Below, one piece after another: positions 25,790 to 33,855 of a stretch of DNA of 34,003 bases (positions are counted from its first letter, which is position 1; each line of letters opens with the position of its first letter). Source of the stretch: Verrucomicrobiota bacterium. Lineage in GTDB: Bacteria; Verrucomicrobiota; Verrucomicrobiia; Chthoniobacterales; SZAS-18. The position numbers and the translations under genes were made by a program. The notes beneath the pieces are model-generated. The model was not told the origin of the DNA and ran no database searches. It saw only the letters and a program-made list of their open reading frames with translations. The stretch covers positions 1-34,003 of the forward strand of contig JANXRG010000058.1 of NCBI GenBank assembly GCA_025353105.1. Reading direction: 5' to 3'.

Positions 25790-26875
25790 ATGGCTGATCT
25801 CCCTTTCCCCGGATTCGATTCGCTCCCATTGCCGATTCTCCTCGCGCCGATGGCCAGTGGCGCGACGACGCCGCCGCTCGTGTCCGCCGTGTCGGACGCC
25901 GGGGGACTGGGCTGCCTCGGCTGCGCCATGCACGCGCCGGACGCAATGGACCGTGACGTGGCGGAAATCCGCCGACTCACAGCGCGACCATTCGCCGTGA
26001 ATCTTTTCGTCCTCGATGAATTGCAGACGCCGGATGCGGAAGTGGTGACCGCGGCCTGGAAACTCTTGCGGCCCATTCGTGAAAAATTTGGCCTGTCCGC
26101 GGCTGCTCCGCCGCCCACCAAGTTCGGGGAAAGTTTTGCGGCGCAATTCGAGCGGCTCGTGACCCTGAGGCCGCCCATCGTGAGCTTCACCTTCGGCATT
26201 CTCAACCAAGGGCAGATGGATGCGCTGCACAAGGCAGGTTGTTATGTGATCGGCACCGTCACCAGCGTCGCGGAAGCTCGCGCGTGGGAGTCGCTGGGGG
26301 CGGATGCGATCTGCGCGCAAGGTAGCGAGGCCGGCGGACATCGCGGGACATTCCTGCACGACTGGACCACCGTCATGACGGGAACGATGGCGCTGGTTCC
26401 GCAAATCGTTGACGCGGTCCGCCTTCCCGTGATCGCTGCCGGCGGGATCACCGATGGCCGCGGCGTCGCGGCCGCGCTCGCCCTCGGCGCGGTCGCAGCG
26501 CAGCTCGGCACGGCTTTCCTGCGCAGCACGGAATGCGGCGCTTCACGCACCTGGAAGGACGCGCTGGGCCGCGCGGGCGACGGCGACACGCGCGTCACCC
26601 GCGTCTTTTCGGGTCGCCACATGCGGGGACTCGATTCGGAATTGCGCCGTGCCCTGGAACCTTTCGCGGACACGCTGCCGGGATACCCGGTTCAGCTCGC
26701 TCTCACCGCCGAAATCCGGGCCGCGGCGGCAAAGGCGGGCAATGCCGAATACATCTCCGCTGGTTCCGGCCAAGCGGTGGCTCTCGCTCGGGAAGAATCA
26801 GCCGCGACGATTATGACCCGCCTGGCCCAAGAGCTGACCGCCGCCGGGAAGCGGGCGAATTGGGCTCGGAATTAG
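25790..26875 (+). CDS. Nitronate monooxygenase (2-nitropropane dioxygenase family)
   Basis: This FMN-dependent TIM-barrel enzyme oxidises alkyl nitronates such as propionate-3-nitronate. The 361-residue product has the N-terminal APMASGATTPPLVSAVSDAGGLG motif region (19-41), the FAVNLFV strand, the catalytic-type His184 in AQGSEAGGHRGTF, and the flavin-phosphate loop VIAAGGITDGRGVAAALALGA. These fit class I nitronate monooxygenases; related enoyl reductases share the fold, so the exact substrate is inferred. The upstream gap of about 100 bp could hold its own promoter. It is convergent with the EipA-like gene. Confidence 0.88.
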   Translation: MADLPFPGFDSLPLPILLAPMASGATTPPLVSAVSDAGGLGCLGCAMHAPDAMDRDVAEIRRLTARPFAVNLFVLDELQTPDAEVVTAAWKLLRPIREKFGLSAAAPPPTKFGESFAAQFERLVTLRPPIVSFTFGILNQGQMDALHKAGCYVIGTVTSVAEARAWESLGADAICAQGSEAGGHRGTFLHDWTTVMTGTMALVPQIVDAVRLPVIAAGGITDGRGVAAALALGAVAAQLGTAFLRSTECGASRTWKDALGRAGDGDTRVTRVFSGRHMRGLDSELRRALEPFADTLPGYPVQLALTAEIRAAAAKAGNAEYISAGSGQAVALAREESAATIMTRLAQELTAAGKRANWARN

Positions 26876-26976
26876 GCCGGTCCATTTCCGCAGCCAAGCC
26901 GAGTTGAATGCGGAAATTTTCGGTCCGACTTTGGCTACGTCTCGCCTGATTCCGTTCCATTCAGAACGGTTAACGA

Positions 26977-27417
26977 TTACCGGCCCTGCAAGGTGAACTT
27001 TACGCCCTCTGCGGCGAGTTTCAGGTTAAGACCCTTGGTCTTCGGGTAGAGATGGATCACCACGCCGTGCTCGTTTTTCATGGCCGTGGCGCCGGCACCG
27101 CGCGCAAATGTGGCTTCGGCTGCGGCCGAAACATATGTGCCATTGAAGTCCGTCAGATTTGTGAGTTTGAATACCTTGCCGGTGGCGGTGGCTTTCGTGA
27201 TGCCCACATCACCCAATGAAAGCCCCTCGACTTTGAATGAGTGCGACTTGCCTTTGAAGTTCAGGGTACCCTTTCCCCAACTCCAACCGACGCCGAGAGC
27301 AACCTGCCCCTCGGAAAGAGTGAGACTCGCGACCGGCTTGTCGTCTTTCCCGAAAGCGGCGCCCGCGAACATCTGAACCATGGCCGTTGCAACCAAAAAG
27401 GTGATTAAACGTTTCAT
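26977..27417 (-). CDS. EipA/DUF1134-like exported protein
   Basis: The start at 27417 (MKRLITFLVATAMVQ) gives a proper signal peptide with cleavage after AGAAFG (about residue 23); the open frame upstream to 27576 is not needed. The mature part of about 123 residues is all-beta: GVGWSWGKGTLNFKGKSHS, VEGLSLGDVG, then GKVFKLTNLTDFNGTYVSA and a last strand set ending LKLAAEGVKFTLQGR. The order of the N-L-x-D-x-x-G-T-Y and G-V-V-x-x-L elements matches the DUF1134 domain of the alphaproteobacterial envelope-integrity protein EipA, though it is shorter. I infer a small periplasmic beta-barrel; the function is unproven. Confidence 0.7.
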   Translation of the reverse strand: MKRLITFLVATAMVQMFAGAAFGKDDKPVASLTLSEGQVALGVGWSWGKGTLNFKGKSHSFKVEGLSLGDVGITKATATGKVFKLTNLTDFNGTYVSAAAEATFARGAGATAMKNEHGVVIHLYPKTKGLNLKLAAEGVKFTLQGR

Positions 27418-27730
27418 AATAAGCTTCTTCAGCGACCTCTGGTTGTAGTTTGTAAAGGATAAATTACGGTGTTTCTCCGCCAGTTTTACAGGAGATCGCT
27501 GGGCACGAATTGGCCGCAGCGTCGGCTGCCTGCACACGCCCTGACGACGCGTCGAAACGGGTGGCGCAGCGCGCAAATCGCTTGCCCACGACCGTTGCGG
27601 AACAGATGGCCTCGGTCGGCGCCGCGCCGATCAACGGTCCCCCCATCTTGGGGTGTGGGATGTCTCTCCCAGATTTCGCGATTTACGCCAGGCAACCACC
27701 GCGGCTGCGTAGCATATCATGCGCGTGGAA
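27418..27730. other. Gap of about 310 bp without a recognisable gene
   Basis: The region just upstream of the EipA-like gene (about 27418-27475) is AT-rich on the minus strand and is the likely place for its promoter, but no clear -35/-10 pair can be fixed. The remainder (about 27480-27730) has open frames on both strands without family patterns or Shine-Dalgarno sites. I see no convincing hairpin or repeat in it. Confidence 0.4.
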
Positions 27731-29158
27731 TCAATTGCCACCTCCAGCCAACTCCCGGCCGAGCGCCGCGCGTGCGGCATGAAAACCACACATCCCGTGC
27801 ACCCCTGCCCCCGGCGGAGTCGAGGATGAACACATGTAGAGTCCCCTTCGTGGCGTACGGTACGGCACGAAACTTAAGGTCGGACGTGCAATCAGGTGCC
27901 AAAGGTCGGCTCCGCCGCCGCTGATATCACCGTCCACGAGATTCGCGTTCGCGCTTTCCAGATTGGCCGGCGCGCTAACCTGCCGCGCCAGAATGCAGCG
28001 CTGAAAACCGGGCGCAAATCGCTCAATCTGCGCTTCAATGGCTTCGGTTGCATCGATCGCGCATCCCCGCGGAATGTGACAATACGCCCAAGCCGTGTGC
28101 TTGCCCGCCGGGGCGCGAGTTGGATCAAAAAGACTCTGCTGTGCCAGCAGGACAAAAGGGCGCGCGGCGGGTAATCCCCGTGCGACGCTTCCCTCGGCGG
28201 TGGCAATTTCAGCGTGCGTGCCACCAAGATGCACGGTACCAGCCCGACGGCAGGCCTCGGCGCGCCACGGAATGGGGGCATCGAGTGCGTAATCGATCTT
28301 GAAAACGGCGGGTCCGTGGGGGAACGCCGCAAGCCGGCGTCGGTATGAATCCCGCAATCCCGACCCCGCGAGGCGGGCCAATTGCCACGCGGTGAGATCG
28401 AGCAAAACAGCCCGCGAATTCCCGAGATCCCGCAGGTCCGAAATCGGACAGTCCGTCTCAATCACCCCACCCAGCTGCCGGAGGTGCGCCGCCAACGCGT
28501 CCGTGATCCGCTGCGCCCCGCCCCGGGGAAACGGCCAGCCAACCGCGTGGCCCAAGGTGGCAAGAAGCAGAGCGACCGCGGACGACGCCACCGCTTCGAG
28601 GGGCAGGAACGAATGCGCGGCGAGGCCGGAAAATAAGGCTCGCGCCGCGGGCCCGCGGAAGCGGTGCCGGACCAGCCGGGTAGCAGACTGAATCGCGAGC
28701 AAACCGAATCGAGCCAACAAAAGCGGATGTCGCGGCAGGTGGAGCATGGGCCGAAGGATCTCATCGGCCAGAGACTCCCAGTGGCTCACCAGAGGCTCCA
28801 TGAGCCTGCGATAAGCTGCCTCGTCCTCGCCCAGCCCGCGACAGGTTTCGTCGATTGAGCGATGGAGAACCGCCGCGGATCCGTCATCAAAGGGATGGGC
28901 GAGCGGGACCTCCGGATGGATCCATTCGAGCCCCAATCGCTCCAACTCCAGCGAGCGAAAAAAGGGAGAACCGACTCCGAGCGGATAGATCGCCGAGCAG
29001 TGATCGTGGATGAACGGCGACGCGCGCGAGTCGCTGGAACGAACGCCGCCGCCAATCGTCGATTTTGCCTCCACGACCCGCACGGATCGACCCGCGCGGG
29101 CAATCGTAATCGCTGCAGCCAAACCGTTGGGGCCCGAGCCCACGATTAATGCGTCCAT
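27731..29158 (-). CDS. FAD-dependent oxidoreductase, phytoene desaturase-like
   Basis: The ATG at 29158 (MDALIVGSGPNGLAA) is chosen over a TTG three codons upstream. The N-terminal FAD-binding beta-alpha-beta motif is IVGSGPNGLAAAITIARAG (5-23), followed by the acidic end of the second strand (VVEA) and the GGGVRSSD segment typical of the phytoene desaturase/amine oxidase superfamily. The C-terminal FAD segment GLYMCSSSTPPGAGVHGMCG (about 445-464) matches the NAD(P)/FAD-dependent CrtI-like group. At 475 residues the length is normal for this uncharacterised group. No carotenoid synthesis genes are near, so a carotenoid role is not implied. It lies about 310 bp upstream of the EipA-like gene. 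Confidence 0.85.
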   Translation of the reverse strand: MDALIVGSGPNGLAAAITIARAGRSVRVVEAKSTIGGGVRSSDSRASPFIHDHCSAIYPLGVGSPFFRSLELERLGLEWIHPEVPLAHPFDDGSAAVLHRSIDETCRGLGEDEAAYRRLMEPLVSHWESLADEILRPMLHLPRHPLLLARFGLLAIQSATRLVRHRFRGPAARALFSGLAAHSFLPLEAVASSAVALLLATLGHAVGWPFPRGGAQRITDALAAHLRQLGGVIETDCPISDLRDLGNSRAVLLDLTAWQLARLAGSGLRDSYRRRLAAFPHGPAVFKIDYALDAPIPWRAEACRRAGTVHLGGTHAEIATAEGSVARGLPAARPFVLLAQQSLFDPTRAPAGKHTAWAYCHIPRGCAIDATEAIEAQIERFAPGFQRCILARQVSAPANLESANANLVDGDISGGGADLWHLIARPTLSFVPYRTPRRGLYMCSSSTPPGAGVHGMCGFHAARAALGRELAGGGN

Positions 29159-29236
29159 GATGGACAAGACAACTGATTCGAGATTTCCAAAAAGGAGCGC
29201 ATTCGGCGGACGCGGAGCATCGGGGGAGGAGGGCGT

Positions 29237-29719
29237 TCAAGGGAGACTTAACGCTACCCGCGCGACGGCGACCCGGCGCTCCTCGACCCGTTGGGCAAGG
29301 TTCTCCGCGCGCTTTTCCCAAGCGGCGAAATCAATCGTCTTCCACACGGGGACGGGATCCAGCGCCGCCAGAACGCGCCAGAGAGCGCACTGTCCGCTGA
29401 TCCCGAGGACGAGACCCTCCAGCGCCTCAAACAAGCCCATGTCTGGATTCCCCGGTCCGGACAACTGAAGCTTCACGCGCATCAGCTTTTCCACGATCCA
29501 CGCGGTGGCCTTGCGCACGGTGCTTTCGTCCTCGTCGAGTCGCTTCAACAGGTCTCGGAGGGCATCCTGGCCGGCTGTGACTTCGCTGCGCACCGACGCG
29601 AAGAACGCCTCATCCGGCGTGCCTGCCTTCATCGCGACCAAATGATCGAGCAGCTCCAATGCGGCCACCGATCCGGCCAAGTGATCGTTCAGATAGGTGG
29701 TGAGGTCCGATTTGCTCAT
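29237..29719 (-). CDS. Small helical protein, possible four-helix bundle
   Basis: The 160-residue product has no signal peptide and is almost entirely helical: TYLNDHLAGSVAALELLDHLV (about 8-28), then SVRSEVTAGQDALRDLLKRLDE (about 43-64), TVRKATAWIVEKLMRVKL (about 67-84) and ALEGLVLGISGQCALWRVLAAL (about 99-120), with a final Arg-rich helix. This spacing resembles ferritin-like four-helix bundles, but the paired E-x-x-H metal motifs are absent, so metal binding is not supported. I do not recognise a named family. It is upstream of the FAD oxidoreductase on the same strand, with a gap of about 80 bp, and may be co-transcribed. Confidence 0.7.
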   Translation of the reverse strand: MSKSDLTTYLNDHLAGSVAALELLDHLVAMKAGTPDEAFFASVRSEVTAGQDALRDLLKRLDEDESTVRKATAWIVEKLMRVKLQLSGPGNPDMGLFEALEGLVLGISGQCALWRVLAALDPVPVWKTIDFAAWEKRAENLAQRVEERRVAVARVALSLP

Positions 29720-29886
29720 TGTCGTGTAAAGAGGGTTGCCGAGTTGAGTCGGAGAGAATATGCCGCCATCGACTATGAAGTTCGAATCTGGGATGATGTC
29801 TGGCTCTACGAAGCGTCGGTGCCTTGACCCGCGTATTTCAACGACCCAAGCTTCGGCCGCGCGTTCGTCGCCGTTCCGCGAATGGG

Positions 29887-30484
29887 TCAGCAGATGCGCG
29901 GGAGCTGCTCACCGGTGAGCATGTCCACGATGCGGGTACCTCCGACGCGGGTTTTCATCAGGACGACGCCGGGCGGAGCGGCGCGCATGGAATTGACGAT
30001 GCGAAAGAAATCCTGCATCGGCAGGCCCTCCTCCAAAATGAATCCGGCGGAAAGATATAACGGACGAGCGCCGCACATCGCGAGGTCGTTGACGGTGCCG
30101 TGAACCGCGAGGCTCCCAATGTCGCCGCCGGGGAAAAAGATCGGGCTGACGACATACGAGTCCGTACTGAAAGCCACGCGCGCCGCCGATTGGAAAAATC
30201 GCGCCGTCGTGCAGTGGTTTGAGCAACTCGTTGCGGAACTGCGGCAGCACAATTTGCTGAATCAACCGCTGACTCAGCTTTCCGCCGCTGCCATGCGCGA
30301 GGACGATTTCCTTGTAATCCCAAATTGGCACCGGACACGCGCCCTTCGAAGCGCTCGCGTCACTGCCCGGCTCTTCGGCCCTGGCAGCGGAGTCAGGTGA
30401 CGGACCTGTTCCTTTGTCGTTCGTTGATGATGAGACGAATTGACTTCCCCGCTGCTCACCACCACGCTTGATCGGCTGAAACAT
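29887..30484 (-). pseudogene. hypE: hypE remnant: frameshifted and internally deleted
   Basis: HypE makes the thiocarboxamide/thiocyanate donor for the cyanide ligands of [NiFe] hydrogenases. One minus-strand frame (from 30484) encodes a Hyp-like start, WDYKEIVLAHGSGGKLSQRL, then [20 protein letters not shown]. At about 30176-30189, in a G/C-rich run, the match moves to another frame, which continues [19 protein letters not shown] and [20 protein letters not shown]. After about residue 110 the sequence jumps directly to [18 protein letters not shown] and a stop at 29887. That PRIC end is the authentic HypE C-terminus with its reactive cysteine. The normal protein has about 340 residues, so roughly 200 internal residues are missing. 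No hydrogenase or other hyp gene is in the window. Confidence 0.8.
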
Positions 30485-30545
30485 TGGAATTCGGGCAGGA
30501 AAACGGAACGCCTTTACGGTTTTGCCATTTCAACTCCATCGCGCC

Positions 30546-32387
30546 ATGCATCAAAATCGTCCGCAACGCCTCATCCTCTTCGCCATCGCTCTCGGCCTCC
30601 TCGCCCAGCGGGTATTCTATTCGCCGGCGCTAGCCTGCGAGCGCTGCGCGAAGTGGGGCGAGTTCTACAAAGAAACGACATCGGCCATGGCGGAAATGAA
30701 GTCAGCGATGACGAAGGCTGACGAAGGTCTGGTCGGCGATCCCGACCAGGATTTCATCGCCCTCATGACCCCGCATCATCAGGCGGCCATCGACATGGCG
30801 AAGGCCGTGCTCCTCCATGGAAAGGACCCGGCGCTCAAGAATCTGGCGCAAGGTATCATTGCCGAGCAATCGATCGAGATAGCCTATTTGCAAAAAATTC
30901 AGGTGCGCCTGGAGCTGAAGGCCGCCCCCCGCCCATCGGAGGCAGCATTGTCGAGCGCGCGGAGCGACTACCGCTTCGTCAGCAACGAGGACCCGGCAAA
31001 GAAGGAGAAGCCGGCGAGCGCGCCTGGTCATCCGCCCGATCGATCGCAGGATCGTGTCTACACGGGGGATCAGGTGTCCAACACCGTGTCGGTCATCGAC
31101 CCGGCGACCGATCAACTGGTGGGGCTGATCAAGCTCGGTGAAGTGCCGCCCGCCGCGCTGGCTCCGCTCTACAAAGGGCAGAGCCTCGTGCACGGCCTCG
31201 GATTCTCACCCGATGGCTCGCGCCTGTGCGTCGTCTCGATCGGTTCGAACGCGATCACGCTAATTGATACGGCGACCAACAAGGTGTTAAAGAGCCGGTA
31301 TGTCGGGCGCGCGCCGCACGAAGCGTTCTTCACGCCGGATGGAAAGCAGATTTATGTGGCCGTGCGCGGCGAGGATTACGTGCTCGTCCTGGACTCGGGA
31401 TCGCTCGACGAGATAACCCGGATTCAAACGAACCCCGGACCCGCGATGATTCTTTTCCGACCGGACGGCAAATTCGCCTTCGTGCCGTCGAGCTTCACCG
31501 CAGAACTCTGCGTGATTGAGTGCGCCACCCAGAAGGTCGTCGCGCGAGTGGTGCAAGCGAGCCCGTTTTCACCGAATCTGGCGGTGAGCGCCGACGGCAA
31601 ACAGGTGTGGTTTACGCTGAAGGACAGCGGCAAGACCCAAGTAATGAGCGCGGAACCACCCTTTGCGATCCTGGGAACCATTTTATCGGGACCGATCACC
31701 AATCATGTCGCCACGGTGGACAACCAGATGGGGCACTTCGCCTACGTGACCGTGGGCGGTCTCGATCAGGTGAAGGTATATCGGCGGGAAGCTCCCTTTG
31801 AGCAGGTGGCGACGATTCCGACGGGCGCTCTTCCGCACGGCATTTGGGCCGCACCGGATGGCGGAAGGGTGTACATCGGGTTGGAGAACGAATCCAAGGT
31901 CCAGGTCATCGACACGGCGTCGAACAAAATTACGGCCACCATTCCGGTTGGTCAGTTGCCCCAGGCCTTGGTTTATGTGCCCGGTGCCGCTCGTGTGAAA
32001 GAGGGCGGCTCGGAAAATCTTGTTCCGTTGTCGACGCTGAAAATGTCGACCGTATATCAACTCCGTCCGAAAGATGAGACGCAGTCCTCACGCGCCTCCG
32101 TCACGGTGATTTCTCTGGGCTTGATCGATCAGCTGCAAATCGCCGCGAGCGGCCTGGCACCCGGGCAGGAGTACACCCTTCGAGCGAGCGAAATGAAGGC
32201 GAAGGGGCCGCCCTACGATCTGGTGAAGGTGAAGGCGAGCCCGGCCGGCACCGCCATCGCCAATACGCTGGGTCCGGTGCGAAAAGTCCTCGCAGCGGAC
32301 GAGTCGGCCAAAGACCTGCAGGATTCCTGGCGACTCTCGTTGGATCCGACTGACCCCAAGGCCGCGCCTCAGCTCCTGCAAAAGTGA
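30546..32387 (+). CDS. DUF305 domain fused to a YVTN-type beta-propeller
   Basis: The start at 30546 (MHQNRPQRLILFAIALG) gives a signal peptide with cleavage near SPALA-CERC (about residue 30); a start 8 codons upstream is possible. The DUF305 region (about 45-120) has its signature DFIALMTPHHQAAIDMAKAVL, with His77-His78, a likely metal-binding pair; related proteins bind copper or silver in the periplasm. From about residue 165 to 480 there is a seven-bladed propeller with repeated blade motifs such as NTVSVIDPATDQLVGLIKLG, NAITLIDTATNKVLKSRYVG and SKVQVIDTASNKITATIPVG. A C-terminal beta-rich domain of about 130 residues completes the 613-residue protein. A role in metal handling or surface binding is inferred. 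Confidence 0.85.
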   Translation: MHQNRPQRLILFAIALGLLAQRVFYSPALACERCAKWGEFYKETTSAMAEMKSAMTKADEGLVGDPDQDFIALMTPHHQAAIDMAKAVLLHGKDPALKNLAQGIIAEQSIEIAYLQKIQVRLELKAAPRPSEAALSSARSDYRFVSNEDPAKKEKPASAPGHPPDRSQDRVYTGDQVSNTVSVIDPATDQLVGLIKLGEVPPAALAPLYKGQSLVHGLGFSPDGSRLCVVSIGSNAITLIDTATNKVLKSRYVGRAPHEAFFTPDGKQIYVAVRGEDYVLVLDSGSLDEITRIQTNPGPAMILFRPDGKFAFVPSSFTAELCVIECATQKVVARVVQASPFSPNLAVSADGKQVWFTLKDSGKTQVMSAEPPFAILGTILSGPITNHVATVDNQMGHFAYVTVGGLDQVKVYRREAPFEQVATIPTGALPHGIWAAPDGGRVYIGLENESKVQVIDTASNKITATIPVGQLPQALVYVPGAARVKEGGSENLVPLSTLKMSTVYQLRPKDETQSSRASVTVISLGLIDQLQIAASGLAPGQEYTLRASEMKAKGPPYDLVKVKASPAGTAIANTLGPVRKVLAADESAKDLQDSWRLSLDPTDPKAAPQLLQK

Positions 32388-32617
32388 GTCGGTGCGTCGA
32401 GGCTGGTCGCGACTCGAGGCGGGAAACGAGAAACAACGTTTTAATTCCGCAGTTTTGAATGTGCCTAGAACTGGCGTCCGATCCCATTGATCGTCGAGAC
32501 GTCGCCCGGGGGTTCATCGGAAGTCACAGCAACGCAACGCGCGCAAAAAAGCCTCGATTTGCTTGCGCGATGTCCCCGGTGCCAGGGGTTCTCCTCGATG
32601 CGGACGCTGAATTTCAT
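32388..32617. other. Gap between the propeller gene and the RAYT element, no gene recognised
   Basis: The stretch has an AT-richer part near 32430-32460 and a small minus-strand frame (about 32465-32617, beginning MKFSVRIEENPWHRG) that shows no family pattern and ends without any gene-like context. It ends where the GAAGAACGGGGG repeats of the RAYT element start. Confidence 0.4.
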
Positions 32618-32694
32618 GAAGAACGGGGGAAGAACGGGGGGGAAGAACGGGGTCACACCGTGACATACGGGAAGAACGGGGTCACACCGTGACA
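32618..32694. repeat. Left-end tandem repeats with two REP-like palindromes
   Basis: Two copies of GAAGAACGGGGG (32618-32629 and 32629-32640, sharing one base) are followed by two 24-nt units at 32642-32665 and 32671-32694. Each 24-nt unit is GAAGAACGGG plus the palindrome GTCACACCGTGAC (5-bp stem GTCAC/GTGAC, loop ACC). The units are separated by a 5-nt spacer. The transposase TGA stop (32684-32682) lies inside the second palindrome. Confidence 0.85.
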
Positions 32695-33770
32695 GATGAC
32701 ATTACTGAGCATTTCTTGCTCCATTGATCGAGCCGGCGCTTCAGACTGGGGTCCTCCTGCCGTTTTGCGTTCAATCGCGCAATGGCCACGCTCACTGCCG
32801 ACGGGTCCACCCCACCCGCCCATTGGGCCAGCTGCCTCAAAGTCAGGCTGGTGTGCTCGCGCGCCAGCCAGAGGATCTCGTCGCGCCCTCCATCGCCCCG
32901 GCGTTCTCCAAACTCCGCCAGCCGTTGACCCCTCTCGGTTTCCACCAGGCGCACGAGGTCCTCCAGCGAGCGACCCTGCCGGCGCGCCCGCTCGGCTTCC
33001 ACCCGCACCGCTGCCGGCTCCCCGTGCAACAGCTTGCGCACCCGCTGGCCAAAGACCGCGCGGCCAATCCACCAGCCGGAACGCACCCGTTCCCAGTACG
33101 TCTCCGGCAGGTCCTCTCGCACCGATTCCTCCACCCAAGCTACGTAGGCCCGCCGACACTTGGCTTCATCCAGCTTCCGGTGGCCTTTACCAGTGTGTCG
33201 AAACGCTTCCAGGCTCGATTCCATCTCCAGCCAATTTGGAAGGACTTGTTCGCCGCGATACACCCGCCAAGAACTCCACGGATACTCCCGCAACACTCTC
33301 AAGCGCTCCCTAATCGCCCGCGCGTCGCGTGGCCGCTCGGGTCCGCGTGCCCGGTCTTCACGCTGGGTCCGGCTTAGCCCCAGACCCCGCACCCGCACCG
33401 GGTTTAAGTGCACGTACCGGCTGACCTCCAGCCCCGCGTCATCCCAGTCCACGATGACCGCCTTGAACCGGCCCTGCCACAGCGGACCCACCCGGCGGTA
33501 CCGGTGATTGAAATACGCCGCGTAATGCTGATTGAGCCGCTGCATCGAGCGGCTGAGGTTGGCCTCGGTGGTCTGCAGCAGAAGGTGAAAATGATTGCCC
33601 ATCAGGACCCAGGCGTGCACGCGCCAACCGAACACGGTGGCCACCCGTCCCAGGATTTCGATGAACTTCTGATGGTCCGCTTGATCGCGAAAGACCGCGC
33701 GGCGCTCGATGCCACGGCAAATGATGTGGTAGTGCCCGCCGGCCATTTCCACTCGTAACGGTCGCGCCAT
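32682..33770 (-). CDS. REP-associated tyrosine transposase (RAYT, TnpA_REP) with DnaA-like C-terminal domain
   Basis: This Y1 HUH transposase related to IS200/IS605 TnpA cuts and joins single-stranded REP hairpins through a tyrosine. The HUH motif is NHFHLL with His60 and His62, and the catalytic Tyr119 lies in SRYVHLNPVR. The RAYT-typical start MARPLRVEMAGGHYHIICRG and the PLWQGRFKA segment are both present. At 362 residues it is longer than the common RAYT of 150-220 residues, because a C-terminal part (about 285-345) with SLTLRQLAQWAGGVDPSAVS resembles the DnaA box-binding helix-turn-helix. This type is sometimes mislabelled DnaA. An AAGGAGG lies about 21 nt before the ATG, further than usual. 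All catalytic residues are intact, so it may be active. Confidence 0.9.
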   Translation of the reverse strand: MARPLRVEMAGGHYHIICRGIERRAVFRDQADHQKFIEILGRVATVFGWRVHAWVLMGNHFHLLLQTTEANLSRSMQRLNQHYAAYFNHRYRRVGPLWQGRFKAVIVDWDDAGLEVSRYVHLNPVRVRGLGLSRTQREDRARGPERPRDARAIRERLRVLREYPWSSWRVYRGEQVLPNWLEMESSLEAFRHTGKGHRKLDEAKCRRAYVAWVEESVREDLPETYWERVRSGWWIGRAVFGQRVRKLLHGEPAAVRVEAERARRQGRSLEDLVRLVETERGQRLAEFGERRGDGGRDEILWLAREHTSLTLRQLAQWAGGVDPSAVSVAIARLNAKRQEDPSLKRRLDQWSKKCSVMSSVTV

Positions 33771-33807
33771 GCCCAGATCTCAAGCAGACCTTCCTCCTTA
33801 TGTCAAG

Positions 33808-33855
33808 TGTCACGGTGTGACCCTAGTTCCCCTGCCCTAGTAGTTCCCCTGCCCT
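33808..33855. repeat. Right-end palindrome and 17-bp tandem repeat
   Basis: TGTCACGGTGTGACC (33808-33822) is the reverse complement of the left-end palindrome. It is followed at once by two copies of TAGTTCCCCTGCCCT (33824-33838 and 33841-33855) with a period of 17 bp. The palindrome sits about 38 nt upstream of the RAYT start codon, so it could also affect the transposase's own expression. Confidence 0.8.

Larger units (their letters stand above)
32618..33855 (-). mobile_element. RAYT element with REP-like palindromes at both ends
   Basis: The element consists of the transposase gene (32682-33770) bracketed by the same palindrome in opposite orientation: GTCACACCGTGAC twice at the left (32652-32664 and 32681-32693) and GTCACGGTGTGAC at the right (33809-33821). 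Short direct repeats extend outwards from each: GAAGAACGGGG-type units on the left and TAGTTCCCCTGCCC units on the right. This matches REP-associated tyrosine transposases, which are flanked by palindromes they probably recognise. Outer limits are set by the visible repeats only; no target-site duplication is seen. Confidence 0.75.

Noticed and set aside
29291-29827. A 178-codon plus-strand frame ending with a protein-like stretch
   Set aside because: Most of it is antisense to the helical protein gene at 29237-29719. The last 25 codons look plausible but are too short to support a gene.
32618-32694. Tandem direct repeats that might be a CRISPR array
   Set aside because: Units are only 12-24 nt with spacers of 0-5 nt, there are no unique spacers of normal length, and no cas genes are present; they belong to the RAYT element.
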